This document shows positions 1 through 7,051 of a DNA stretch of 30,613 bases, piece by piece. Position 1 is the first letter of the stretch. Each line of letters opens with the position of its first letter. The notes under the pieces were generated by a model. It worked only from the letters and a program-made list of their open reading frames with translations, was not told the DNA's origin and made no database searches. Position numbers and translations under genes: made by a program. The DNA comes from an uncultured Eubacteriales bacterium (GTDB lineage Bacteria > Bacillota > Clostridia > Lachnospirales > CAG-274), in the NCBI GenBank assembly GCA_905201505.1, contig CAJKOJ010000021.1:1-30613 (forward strand). The letters are read 5' to 3'.

Positions 1-135
1 GACTGATTATATCAATTAATCTAACTGGATATTTTGTAATTACTTTTAGTTACTTAATTATATTAATTCTCCCCATAAATTTATCAAATGTAAAAAGTTG
101 GATTACAAATATATCAAGAAAATCTGAAATAAACA

Positions 136-163
136 TTGGCAATACACTGTTTTGGTGTATAAT
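136..163 (+). promoter_or_regulatory. Candidate sigma-A promoter with no gene downstream
   Basis: TTGGCA (136-141) and TATAAT (158-163) are separated by 16 bases, with a TG just upstream of the -10 hexamer. The spacer holds an inverted repeat, atacac/gtgtat (143-148 and 155-160), that overlaps the -10. No plus-strand gene follows, and the bidirectional hairpin at 204-245 would end the transcript after roughly 75 bases. It is either a small RNA promoter or a chance match in AT-rich DNA. Confidence 0.28.
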
Positions 164-203
164 TAAGTTGTAGTTAGTTTTTCGTCATAAATTAATATAC
201 AAA

Positions 204-245
204 AAAATGATTATTTCTTCATTTATATGAATTAATAATCATTTT
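204..245 (-). terminator. Intrinsic terminator, probably bidirectional
   Basis: A 12-base stem, aaaatgattatt (204-215) with aataatcatttt (234-245), encloses an 18-base loop. Read on the minus strand it is followed by a run of T (the A-run 201-207), as expected at the end of the aroF-MBL-TfoX unit. The plus-strand side is also T-rich. Confidence 0.7.
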
Positions 246-281
246 CCTTTATTGGGAAGTTTTCTTACAGTCCCTTTTTTA

Positions 282-548
282 TTACTTACTGCTTATTTTG
301 TTTTTTTCATAAAATTGCTTAAGTTCTTTCTTTACTTCATCACTAAGGAAGCTCTTTTTTGTGCCTTCTATAGCTCCCTCTAATGCCAGCAATCTGTGTA
401 TACAAGCAGAACTGTCAATTGCCTGTATTTTAAGCCATGCTTTTTCCGCTCCAACATTTCTAAGTTCTTCTTTGGTACTGATACCAACAGAATTTAGTTG
501 TTCTTCTAAAACTTTACCTATATTAGGAAGTTCAGATAATTCTCCCAT
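282..548 (-). CDS. TfoX/Sxy C-terminal-domain protein
   Basis: This small protein (88 aa from the chosen start) matches the TfoX C-terminal domain: LPNIGKVLEEQL near the N-terminus (a helix-hairpin-helix-like segment) followed by ALEGAIEGTKK. In Proteobacteria the domain is half of the competence regulator TfoX/Sxy. Here it stands alone, as is common in Clostridia, and its role is unknown. A GTG at 557 would give a 4-base overlap with the upstream gene's stop. I chose the ATG at 548 because AGGTG sits 6 bases before it, whereas that same AGGTG contains the GTG. It is the last gene before the terminator at 204-245 and probably shares a transcript with the two upstream genes. Family assignment is fairly sure; function is not. 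Confidence 0.8.
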   Translation of the reverse strand: MGELSELPNIGKVLEEQLNSVGISTKEELRNVGAEKAWLKIQAIDSSACIHRLLALEGAIEGTKKSFLSDEVKKELKQFYEKNKISSK

Positions 549-553
549 TCTGT

Positions 554-1441
554 TCACCTACCCTGCACTGTTTTCCATAAAAGCATATTATAATTAAATG
601 TTACCTCAATTATTTCCATATCCTTTAACCATGACAAATATGACCTTACCGTACTACCTGCGAGTGCATACTGCTCAAATGTCAATTTCAAATTATATGT
701 ATTAAATAGCTCCTGCAAAACCTTATCAAAGCTCTTTGGTTCTCTGCATATTTCAAGAATTTTATCTCTTATTTCCAACACCTTATTCTTATTTAGCTCA
801 GCAAGTTCCTTCATATTGCTTACAGGCTCTGTATGAGCAGGGACAAAAATACTTCCCTGCATTTTTGCTATATTATCCAGTGTTTTAATATATGCAGCTA
901 CGTCATAAATAAAACCTATCTGATACTTATTTAAAGTTTCCTTACTGCTTACACAATCAGCCATAAATACAGTGCCGTCAGGAATACGAAATCCAACTTG
1001 ATTAAAAAAATGACCTTCAAGAGGTATAATTTCAATTTCATTTGGAAAATCTTTATCATCAAAATTTGTAACTTTGCTTTCACCTGCCATCAAAAATTTA
1101 TGTCTTAAATCCTTACATGGATAACCCCCGTATAAAAAGGCAGGTTCCAGTATAGTATGTTCAGTAAATACAGCCTCAATACCACCTGAAAAAATTTTGC
1201 ACCCCGTTTGCTTTTGAATATACTGATTTCCGCCTATGTGGTCAGCATTAGAGTGCGTGTTTAAAATACCTTTAAGTATCCAGCCCTTTTCAGATAATAC
1301 CTTAAGAATTTTCTTACCTGCATCTTTATCGTTTCCGCTGTCAATTAAATAAGCCTCTTTCTCATTTTTAAGATACAGACCTATTTTTGCAGGACTTTTA
1401 AAATAATAGCTTTTTTCACCTATTTGCACCAACTCATACAT
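554..1441 (-). CDS. Metallo-beta-lactamase-fold hydrolase
   Basis: The protein has 295 aa, a normal length for a stand-alone MBL-fold hydrolase. Metal-ligand motifs appear in order: HSNADH at 63-68, GH at 143-144, AD at 161-162 and PAH at 201-203. The first motif has Asn where the classical HxHxDH has its second His, so the zinc site is altered or the family binds metal differently. The C-terminal third (about residue 215 onward) resembles the helical, winged-helix-like tail found on some MBL proteins. The substrate cannot be inferred. AGGAG lies upstream of the ATG. The gene follows aroF by 41 bases with no terminator between, so it is probably co-transcribed with it and subject to the same leader control. 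Confidence 0.85.
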   Translation of the reverse strand: MYELVQIGEKSYYFKSPAKIGLYLKNEKEAYLIDSGNDKDAGKKILKVLSEKGWILKGILNTHSNADHIGGNQYIQKQTGCKIFSGGIEAVFTEHTILEPAFLYGGYPCKDLRHKFLMAGESKVTNFDDKDFPNEIEIIPLEGHFFNQVGFRIPDGTVFMADCVSSKETLNKYQIGFIYDVAAYIKTLDNIAKMQGSIFVPAHTEPVSNMKELAELNKNKVLEIRDKILEICREPKSFDKVLQELFNTYNLKLTFEQYALAGSTVRSYLSWLKDMEIIEVTFNYNMLLWKTVQGR

Positions 1442-1482
1442 TTTTTATCTCCTGGCTTTTATACTTAACATTAAAAGTTACA

Positions 1483-2493
1483 TTACATACTCTTTCCAAA
1501 AAATTCAACAGTCTTTCCTATCTTAACCATAAGTTCATCAAACATTTTAGGTGTAAGGGACTGTGCACCATCACAAAGAGCTTTTTCAGGATTATTATGC
1601 ACCTCAATCATAAGTCCGTCAGCACCTGCTGCAATTGCTGCCATAGCAAGAGGTTCTACCATCCACCTCATACCAGCTGCATGACTTGGATCAATAACAA
1701 CAGGCAGATGAGTAAGCCTTTTAAGCATAGGTACAGCAGAAATATCAAGAGTGTTTCTGTATGCATCCTCATATGTTCTTATACCTCTTTCACAAAGTAT
1801 AACATTTTCATTTCCGCCTGCCATTATATATTCAGCACTCATAAGCAGTTCATTTAAAGTTCCTGCAAGGCCTCTTTTCAACAATATAGGTTTGTTAAGC
1901 TTACCAAGTTTTTTAAGAAGTTCAAAATTCTGCATATTTCTTGCACCAACCTGAATTACATCTACATCTTCAAAAAGTTCAATATGTGCAGTATCCATTA
2001 TCTCTGTTACAACAGGCATACCATTCTTCCTGCCCGCACCAACTAAAAGCTCAAGACCTCTGTTATGAAGTCCCTGGAAAGAGTATGGGCTTGTCCTTGG
2101 TTTAAAAGCTCCGCCTCTTAAAAGCTGTGCACCGCTTTTCTTCACATCTGCGGCAACCTCGTTCATCTGAACTTCTGTTTCTACACTACATGGACCGGCA
2201 ATCACCTGAAAATGTCCGCCGCCTATTTTATGACCGCATATATCAACTATTGTATCCTCAGGGTGCATTTTCCTGTTCGCTTTTTTATATGGTTCCTGTA
2301 TTCTTCTTACATTTTCAATTATATCATTAGCAAGCAAGTCATGCTCACTTACCTTGCTTGTATCACCTACAAGACCTATAATTTCAGTATTTTCACCTTT
2401 GCTTTCATGCAAGCTGAAACCAAGCCCTGTAAGTTCTCTCTTTAAATCCTCTACCTTTTTCTTTTCCGCATTCTTTTTTAAAATAATAATCAT
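1483..2493 (-). CDS. aroF: 3-deoxy-7-phosphoheptulonate (DAHP) synthase
   Basis: This enzyme condenses phosphoenolpyruvate and erythrose-4-phosphate to DAHP, the first step of the shikimate pathway, in the cytoplasm. At 336 aa it is the type I-beta (KDO8P-synthase-like) form. An N-terminal ferredoxin-like domain (about 1-70, starting MIIILKK) usually carries feedback inhibition, and the TIM barrel follows. Visible motifs are GPCSVE (100-105), KPRTSPYSFQG (131-141), KPILLKRG (201-208), IDPSHAAG (267-274) and EVHNNPEKALCDG (297-309). AGGAGG precedes the ATG. The gene is first in a unit with the MBL and TfoX-domain genes. Upstream lie a consensus promoter, an aromatic leader peptide and a terminator, so expression is probably attenuated by aromatic amino acid supply. 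The paralogue names aroF, aroG and aroA are used interchangeably for this family. Confidence 0.95.
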   Translation of the reverse strand: MIIILKKNAEKKKVEDLKRELTGLGFSLHESKGENTEIIGLVGDTSKVSEHDLLANDIIENVRRIQEPYKKANRKMHPEDTIVDICGHKIGGGHFQVIAGPCSVETEVQMNEVAADVKKSGAQLLRGGAFKPRTSPYSFQGLHNRGLELLVGAGRKNGMPVVTEIMDTAHIELFEDVDVIQVGARNMQNFELLKKLGKLNKPILLKRGLAGTLNELLMSAEYIMAGGNENVILCERGIRTYEDAYRNTLDISAVPMLKRLTHLPVVIDPSHAAGMRWMVEPLAMAAIAAGADGLMIEVHNNPEKALCDGAQSLTPKMFDELMVKIGKTVEFFGKSM

Positions 2494-2513
2494 ATTTATT
2501 TCCTCCTGATAAC

Positions 2514-2542
2514 AAAAAAAGGTTGATGCAACGCATCAACCT
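2514..2542 (-). terminator. Attenuator terminator upstream of aroF
   Basis: A perfect 10-bp stem, aggttgatgc (2520-2529) with gcatcaacct (2533-2542), has a 3-base loop and is followed on the minus strand by seven T (A-run 2514-2520). It lies only about 20 bases before the aroF start, between the promoter and the gene, so it can only act as a conditional terminator. Its loop and inner stem (2527-2533) are complementary to 2613-2619 inside the leader peptide gene, which offers a competing 7-bp pairing. Confidence 0.85.
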
Positions 2543-2560
2543 AAAATTCTTTCTTTAATG

Positions 2561-2590
2561 TTATATTATAATCTGCAGCCTATAATATAA
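2561..2590 (-). promoter_or_regulatory. AU-rich hairpin in the aroF leader
   Basis: A perfect 10-bp stem (ttatattata at 2561-2570, tataatataa at 2581-2590) with a 10-base loop lies between the leader-peptide stop and the terminator. By position it could be a pause or spacer hairpin, or part of the antiterminated structure. The role is inferred. Confidence 0.5.
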
Positions 2591-2607
2591 GTAAACCAGA
2601 ATTTAGT

Positions 2608-2697
2608 TTAACCGTTGCAAGACAAAAAGCCTACGTTATAATAATAACCTAAGCTAAACCAAAAATATGAAAATACCATATTTATTGTCTTTAACAT
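2608..2697 (-). CDS. Aromatic-rich leader peptide of aroF
   Basis: This is a 29-codon ORF (ATG at 2697, TAA at 2608-2610) on the nascent aroF transcript, about 25 bases after the predicted start site. AGGAG (2708-2712) lies 10 bases before the ATG. Nine of 29 residues are aromatic: FSYFWF at 9-14, YYY at 18-20 and F at 24, so Phe, Tyr and Trp are all represented. Such peptides work in ribosome-mediated attenuation (trpL and pheL in enteric bacteria): a ribosome stalled for want of charged tRNA changes RNA folding and prevents termination. The codons near the end (Cys-Asn-Gly) contain the 7 bases that can pair with the terminator. The product itself probably has no other function. Confidence 0.8.
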   Translation of the reverse strand: MLKTINMVFSYFWFSLGYYYNVGFLSCNG

Positions 2698-2728
2698 AAT
2701 AAACTATCTCCTGAATTTATTTTATTTA

Positions 2729-2757
2729 ATTATAGTACAACTAGATAAATTTGTCAA
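2729..2757 (-). promoter_or_regulatory. Sigma-A promoter of the aroF unit
   Basis: On the minus strand TTGACA (2752-2757) and TATAAT (2729-2734) are separated by exactly 17 bases, a perfect consensus promoter. The predicted start near 2722 gives a leader of about 230 bases before aroF. Between this promoter and the end of the cupin gene (2758-2939) I see no further gene or clear hairpin. Confidence 0.85.
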
Positions 2758-2939
2758 CAAAATTCTTTATATATTCTCAGTTCAATATTTGTATTGACTT
2801 TTGACACACAAAACTTCGCTTCATTACACTTAGTAAAATCAGCAATGTATAATATGCGATAAATATTTTAAATTATACTGCTTATTTCAGTGGTTGTTTT
2901 TTAACATATTAAAATACAAATATAAACTAAATTTATAAT

Positions 2940-3269
2940 TTATTTTTCTACAACAACAGTCAGCAAAACTAAGTCATTATCACCTGTATTAATAATGCTA
3001 TGTTCAGAGCCTTTTCGGCATATATGACAAGTCCCTGATGACAATAACTCCTCTTTGCCATTGCATATAGCTTTACCTGTACCCGAAATTATATAGTTAA
3101 TATCATCACTTGTCTCATGTTTATGTATGCCAATAGAACCGCCGACATGAATACAACAAGGAATTACTTTTCCATACTTATCCATATACATCTTTGCTGT
3201 AATCTCACCTGTACCGCCATTCATACCGGATATTTTGACTTCCTCAATTTCATTAAAATCTATGATCAT
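2940..3269 (-). CDS. Small cupin-domain protein
   Basis: This is a single-domain cupin of 109 aa. The first cupin motif reads HKHETSDDINYIISGTG (about 48-64) with its HxH and downstream Glu/Gly positions; the second follows in the segment CHICRKGSEHSIINTG (about 81-96). Single-domain cupins bind a metal and serve as small isomerases, dioxygenases or sensor domains, and the substrate here cannot be told. GAGGT precedes the ATG. It appears to be a single-gene unit; a TTGACA at 3325-3330 is a possible -35, but no good -10 lies at the right distance. Confidence 0.8.
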   Translation of the reverse strand: MIIDFNEIEEVKISGMNGGTGEITAKMYMDKYGKVIPCCIHVGGSIGIHKHETSDDINYIISGTGKAICNGKEELLSSGTCHICRKGSEHSIINTGDNDLVLLTVVVEK

Positions 3270-3354
3270 TCACTTTACCTCTGCTATATCAAAACTTATC
3301 AGATAATTTTTTACTTCCAAATTCTGTCAACTTATTTTTCCTGAAATATCTAAC

Positions 3355-3373
3355 AAAAAACTTATCTAAGTTT
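3355..3373 (-). terminator. Weak intrinsic terminator after the dCMP deaminase gene
   Basis: A short stem, aaactt/aagttt (3358-3363 with 3368-3373), has a 4-base loop and is followed on the minus strand by T (A-run 3355-3360). It lies about 50 bases after the stop of the deaminase gene. The stem is AT-rich and only 6 bp, so this is tentative. Confidence 0.35.
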
Positions 3374-3422
3374 GCCTTTATAAAGATATAATCAATTCTT
3401 TTCTATAATATTTTAACATGTT

Positions 3423-3869
3423 TTATTCAAACAACTCAAACTTAACATTACTTTCCTCAAGCATTTCTTTTCCCATATCATCAGGATAAATCTCTTTAGC
3501 AACAATTCTTACAATACCTGCATTTATTATTTGTTTTGTACACATAATACAAGGACTTGCTGTCACATACAGCGTACCGCCTTTACAGCTTACACCGTTT
3601 ACCGCACATTGAGTTATTGCATTATTTTCAGCATGCACTGCCCTGCAAAGTTCGTGGCGTTCACCGCTTGGTATACCAAGTTTCTGCCGCAAACATTCAT
3701 TTAAGTCACAGCAGTTAGGCAGCCCTTTTGGTGCACCGTTGTATCCTGTTGATAAAACCTGATTATCCTTTACAATTACAGCCCCCACCTGACGCCTTAA
3801 ACAAGTTGACCTTTTGCTTGCAAGCTCTGCCATACTCATAAAATACTCGTCCCAGCTTATTCGTTTCAC
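3423..3869 (-). CDS. comEB: dCMP deaminase (ComEB family)
   Basis: The enzyme deaminates dCMP to dUMP, feeding thymidylate synthesis. The zinc and catalytic site is clear: HAE at 79-81 (His ligand and catalytic Glu) and PCIMC at 106-110 (two Cys ligands). The insertion with C53, C54, C59 and H72 is typical of dCMP deaminases that bind a second zinc. Its 148 aa fit the family. The start overlaps the upstream methyltransferase stop by 4 bases, so translation is probably coupled. In Bacillus the orthologue lies in the comE competence operon, but nothing here links it to DNA uptake. It is last in the ktrB-ktrA-methyltransferase unit. Confidence 0.93.
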   Translation of the reverse strand: MKRISWDEYFMSMAELASKRSTCLRRQVGAVIVKDNQVLSTGYNGAPKGLPNCCDLNECLRQKLGIPSGERHELCRAVHAENNAITQCAVNGVSCKGGTLYVTASPCIMCTKQIINAGIVRIVAKEIYPDDMGKEMLEESNVKFELFE

Positions 3870-4648
3870 ATTTTCACCGCCTTTATTCTTTGCCTTACAG
3901 CCTCATATATAAGTACACCTGCTGCAACACCTGCATTCATACTTTCTGCTTTACCTGGCATAGGTATTTTAACAAGGCTTTCTGCCACATCACTCAATTC
4001 ATCACTTAGTCCTTTTGCCTCATTGCCTATAATCACAGCACAGCCTTTAGTCATATCAACATCATAGGGCACTCTATCCCCTTTTAAATGTGCTGCAAGA
4101 GTATTTATACCCATCTTATTCATATTTTTCACCAGCTTTACACCATCGGCATTTCTGTATATAGGTAAGTGAAAAATTGACCCCATTGTTGCTCTTATAA
4201 CCTTCGGATTATATATATCCACACAGCCTTTTGTCAAAAAAATACCATCTGCCCCCGCTGCATCGGCAGTTCTTATAATAGTCCCCATATTACCCGGGTC
4301 TGTTACGCTTTCAAGTATAACATAAAATTGGTCTTCACCATATACCACATTTTCTGTATCCTCCTCCAAAATATGGCACACGGCCAATATACCCTGAGGA
4401 TTAACTGTATCTGATATCTTTTCAAACATATTCCCGGATACCCTGTATACATAACTGCAATCAGGTATTTTCCCTTTGTAGTTTTCTTCAGCAACTATGT
4501 ATTTTATCATATCTGCATCTGGTATCTCAGATATAAGCCTTTCACCTTCAAGTACAAAAAGGCCTTTTTTATCTCTGTCTTTTTTATTTTTAAGTGCATT
4601 AATTTCTTTTATAACTTTATTATGAATACTATCAATAAATATTTCCAT
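3866..4648 (-). CDS. 23S rRNA/tRNA 2'-O-methyltransferase, SpoU (TrmH) family
   Basis: This SPOUT-class methyltransferase uses S-adenosylmethionine to methylate a ribose 2'-OH on RNA. It has 260 aa: an N-terminal substrate-binding domain (about 1-100; FVLEGERLI at 31-39) and a trefoil-knot catalytic domain with the three family motifs DPGNMG (117-122), IIGNEAKG (206-213) and IPMPGKAESMNAGVAAG (228-244). The architecture matches RlmB-like and YsgA-like proteins; the exact target nucleotide cannot be read from sequence. AGGTGA precedes the ATG. It starts 10 bases after ktrA and overlaps the deaminase gene by 4 bases. Confidence 0.9.
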   Translation of the reverse strand: MEIFIDSIHNKVIKEINALKNKKDRDKKGLFVLEGERLISEIPDADMIKYIVAEENYKGKIPDCSYVYRVSGNMFEKISDTVNPQGILAVCHILEEDTENVVYGEDQFYVILESVTDPGNMGTIIRTADAAGADGIFLTKGCVDIYNPKVIRATMGSIFHLPIYRNADGVKLVKNMNKMGINTLAAHLKGDRVPYDVDMTKGCAVIIGNEAKGLSDELSDVAESLVKIPMPGKAESMNAGVAAGVLIYEAVRQRIKAVKM

Positions 4649-4658
4649 AACACTTCAC

Positions 4659-5309
4659 CTAGTTATATTTTTGAATTTGTTTACTCTCACCTATTACCAC
4701 AAGAATATGATGAGCCTTAATTATAGTATTAGGTACAGGAGAAACAATAAAATTATCTCCATCTTTAATGGCTACAACATTAAAGCCATATTTAGCTCTT
4801 ATATCAGCCTCAATAAGTGTTTTATCTTCCCATTCCTTAAGTGGTGCAATTTCAGCCATAGCAAATTTTTCAGAAAAGCTTATATATTCAATTACATTTG
4901 TAGTTGTAAGACTTACAGCAAGCCTGCATCCTGAATCTACTTCAGGCATTACTACTTTATCAGCACCCATTTTTTCAAGTATTTTCTTTTCTGCAAGGGT
5001 CTGTGCCTTGACAATAACAGTCTTTACACCTGCCTCCTTGGCATACATAGTAGCCATAACACTTGATTCAAGACTGTCGCCAATAGCTATAATAACTACA
5101 TCAAAATTATTTAAGCCTAAAGACATTGCAGCACTTTCCTGAGTAATGTCAATTTGCAGCACTTTGGTTACATAGGGTTCCATTTGCTTTACAATTGACA
5201 TATTTTTGTCACAACACATTACGTCAAAACCATTTTCTACAAGGGTTTTAGTAACCGCTGTACCGAATCTTCCCAATCCGATAACGGCAAACTGTTTATT
5301 TTTAACCAT
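4659..5309 (-). CDS. ktrA: K+ uptake regulatory subunit, KtrA/TrkA family
   Basis: This cytoplasmic gating subunit of a Ktr/Trk K+ transporter has 216 aa. The N-terminal RCK (TrkA-N) Rossmann domain has GLGRFG at 11-16 and the acidic residue D34 after beta-2, consistent with nucleotide binding. The C-terminal RCK-C (TrkA-C) domain covers about 135-216; in the family this can bind c-di-AMP. AGGAGG precedes the ATG. It lies 13 bases downstream of the channel subunit gene, so the two are almost certainly partners. The size fits KtrA/KtrC (single RCK) rather than the double-length TrkA of enteric bacteria. Confidence 0.93.
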   Translation of the reverse strand: MVKNKQFAVIGLGRFGTAVTKTLVENGFDVMCCDKNMSIVKQMEPYVTKVLQIDITQESAAMSLGLNNFDVVIIAIGDSLESSVMATMYAKEAGVKTVIVKAQTLAEKKILEKMGADKVVMPEVDSGCRLAVSLTTTNVIEYISFSEKFAMAEIAPLKEWEDKTLIEADIRAKYGFNVVAIKDGDNFIVSPVPNTIIKAHHILVVIGESKQIQKYN

Positions 5310-5322
5310 TTAAATTTTCCTC

Positions 5323-6723
5323 CTAGCCAACAATTACCTTACCCTCAGGGTAATGTACAAAATTATTTTTCATCATTTTATTTGCAGATAAAGCTACTGC
5401 AAGAGAAATAGGTCCAACTCTGCCTATATACATACATAATGCAATAATAACCTTTCCTGTGTCAGAAAGCAGAGGTGTTATACCTGTAGTAAGACCCACA
5501 GTACCTATAGCAGATACTACCTCATATACAATATCAAGAAGCTCAAAACTTCCTCCATTGGCTGCCAAAAGTTCGGCCTCTGTAGCTGATAATATTATTA
5601 CAGATACTATAACTACAGCTATCATCATTATAACAACAGACAAGGCCTTTTGCAACATATCAAGTCCAATATTTCTTTTAAAGGCACTTATTTCATCATT
5701 TCCTTTTACAAGGGATAATACAGCAATCAATAAAATAGCAACAGTTACAGTCTTTGCACCGCCTGCTGTACCTGCAGGAGAACCTCCTATAAACATACAT
5801 ACTGCACTTATAATTTTAGTTGAATATTTCATTGCTCCCTGATCAATAGTGGCAAAACCGGCTGTTCTTAATGTAACAGACTGAAATAAAGAAGCCACAG
5901 TTTTTTCTCCCAATCCCATATTTCCCATCGTTCCCGGGTTATTATACTCAAACAAGAATACACACAAAAATCCGCTTAATATTAGAAAAGAGGTTGCAAC
6001 AATTACAATTTTTGATTGTAATTTCAGTCTGTTCAAAGAAAACCTGAAAGAAAATTTCTTAACTGCAATATTTCTGAACATTTCAAGAATATCCTGTACA
6101 ACAGGAAATCCAAGTCCGCCTATTACAATAAGAGACATTATTGTAAAATTTATAATAACATCACTTGAATACCTCATAAGACTACTGTTTCCAAGTATAT
6201 CAAACCCTGCATTACAAAATGCAGATACTGCATGAAATATACCTCTGTATATACCGCCGATAATTCCATATTCAGGTATAAACCTTAATGATAATATACT
6301 AGCTCCTATAAGTTCAATTGTTATTGTAAACTTAAATATATACTTTGCAAAACTAACCAGACCGCTATGCTGATTTAAATTTAAGGCTTCTTGAATTACA
6401 TTTCTTTCACGCATAGTTATCTTTTTTCCTACAGCAATAAAAACCATAGTAACTAGACTCATAAATCCAAGTCCACCGATTTGAATAAGAGCAAGTATTA
6501 CACACTGACCAAATAAAGACCAGTGTTCAACTGTTGTAACTACAGCAAGACCTGTAATACAAACTGCCGATGTAGCCGTAAATAAAGAGTTTACAACACT
6601 AGTCCATGTTGAATCTGCAGATGACACAGGCAAAGTAAGTAAAACCGTACCGGTCAGTATAGTAATAAGAAATCCAAACATAATAATTTGTGCCGCTGTC
6701 AATTTACTTAAAAAACTTTTCAC
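5323..6723 (-). CDS. ktrB: K+ channel subunit, KtrB/TrkH family
   Basis: This integral membrane K+-translocating subunit has 466 aa, typical of KtrB. The four pore repeats can be seen: TSAVCITGL (51-59), HAVSAFCNAGFD (164-175), FQSVTLRTAGFAT (280-292) and VVSAIGTVGLTTG (402-414), each with the selectivity-filter Gly. GGSPAGTAGGAKT (313-325) marks the intramembrane loop that gates the pore. The start is GTG at 6723 with AAGGAG upstream. It is first in a four-gene unit and is preceded by a leader of about 140 bases with its own terminator, so expression is probably controlled by an RNA switch. Confidence 0.94.
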   Translation of the reverse strand: MKSFLSKLTAAQIIMFGFLITILTGTVLLTLPVSSADSTWTSVVNSLFTATSAVCITGLAVVTTVEHWSLFGQCVILALIQIGGLGFMSLVTMVFIAVGKKITMRERNVIQEALNLNQHSGLVSFAKYIFKFTITIELIGASILSLRFIPEYGIIGGIYRGIFHAVSAFCNAGFDILGNSSLMRYSSDVIINFTIMSLIVIGGLGFPVVQDILEMFRNIAVKKFSFRFSLNRLKLQSKIVIVATSFLILSGFLCVFLFEYNNPGTMGNMGLGEKTVASLFQSVTLRTAGFATIDQGAMKYSTKIISAVCMFIGGSPAGTAGGAKTVTVAILLIAVLSLVKGNDEISAFKRNIGLDMLQKALSVVIMMIAVVIVSVIILSATEAELLAANGGSFELLDIVYEVVSAIGTVGLTTGITPLLSDTGKVIIALCMYIGRVGPISLAVALSANKMMKNNFVHYPEGKVIVG

Positions 6724-6862
6724 AATACAATCTCCTTAAATATAAAAAAATAGTTGTAAAAACACAAAAAAAGTGATAAAATGATTTTATCTGTATAATG
6801 CAGGAAGTAAACCAAGGCTAACTTAAAGAAAGTCTTTTTAAGCCAATAGATTACTTGGACTT
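6724..6862 (-). promoter_or_regulatory. Structured leader RNA of the ktrB operon
   Basis: The roughly 140-base 5' leader has complementary segments on the minus strand: TTGG at 6812-6815 with CCAA at 6855-6858, and AGCC (6816-6819) with GGCT (6841-6844), enclosing a TAAA/TTTA extension. A 6-base alternative, AAGTAA with TTACTT, shares bases with the outer helix, so two folds exclude each other. The 5'-terminal AGTC also complements the hairpin loop (6829-6834), a possible pseudoknot. A terminator follows. I find none of the conserved sequence of the ydaO/yuaA c-di-AMP riboswitch that often controls K+ genes. The architecture suggests a switch; the ligand is unknown. Confidence 0.5.
6766..6791 (-). 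terminator. Attenuator terminator in the ktrB leader
   Basis: A perfect 7-bp stem, gataaaa/ttttatc (6775-6781 with 6785-6791), has a 3-base loop and is followed on the minus strand by AC and seven T (A-run 6766-6772). It lies between the ktrB promoter and its ribosome binding site, so it must be conditional or leaky. Confidence 0.65.
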
Positions 6863-6868
6863 TTATTC

Positions 6869-6896
6869 ATTATACATATTTTATATATTAATGCAA
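6869..6896 (-). promoter_or_regulatory. Sigma-A promoter of the ktrB operon
   Basis: On the minus strand TTGCAT (6891-6896) and TATAAT (6869-6874) are separated by 16 bases. The predicted start is near 6862, about 140 bases before ktrB. Confidence 0.6.
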
Positions 6897-6905
6897 GTAA
6901 AATAT

Positions 6906-6994
6906 TAATACCACAAACTTTGCTTACTTCGTAATCCTTTGGCAGAACGCAAGGGTATTAAATTTACCGCGAGTTTTTCTTACGAAAAACTCGC
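6906..6994. repeat. Two adjacent inverted repeats upstream of aroC
   Basis: The first element has 7-bp arms taatacc (6906-6912) and ggtatta (6954-6960), with an inner partly complementary pair (ctttgc, gcaagg). The second is a perfect 11-bp palindrome, gcgagtttttc (6969-6979) with gaaaaactcgc (6984-6994) and a 4-base loop. Neither is followed by a T-run. The region is richer in G+C than the surrounding spacer. It could be an operator, an aroC leader structure or a small palindromic repeat element; no second copy was seen in the window. Confidence 0.5.
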
Positions 6995-7051
6995 TAACAA
7001 TAGTATATACTTTTTTTACAATTTTTTCAAGACAAATTAGAGGTGAAAAAA

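Noticed and set aside
2514..2757. T-box riboswitch upstream of aroF
   Set aside because: The conserved T-box sequence (AGGGTGGnACCGCG) is absent and the leader is too short; the aromatic leader ORF explains the terminator better.
6724..6862. ydaO/yuaA c-di-AMP riboswitch upstream of ktrB
   Set aside because: Expected from gene context, but none of its conserved segments could be found. An Infernal search would be decisive.
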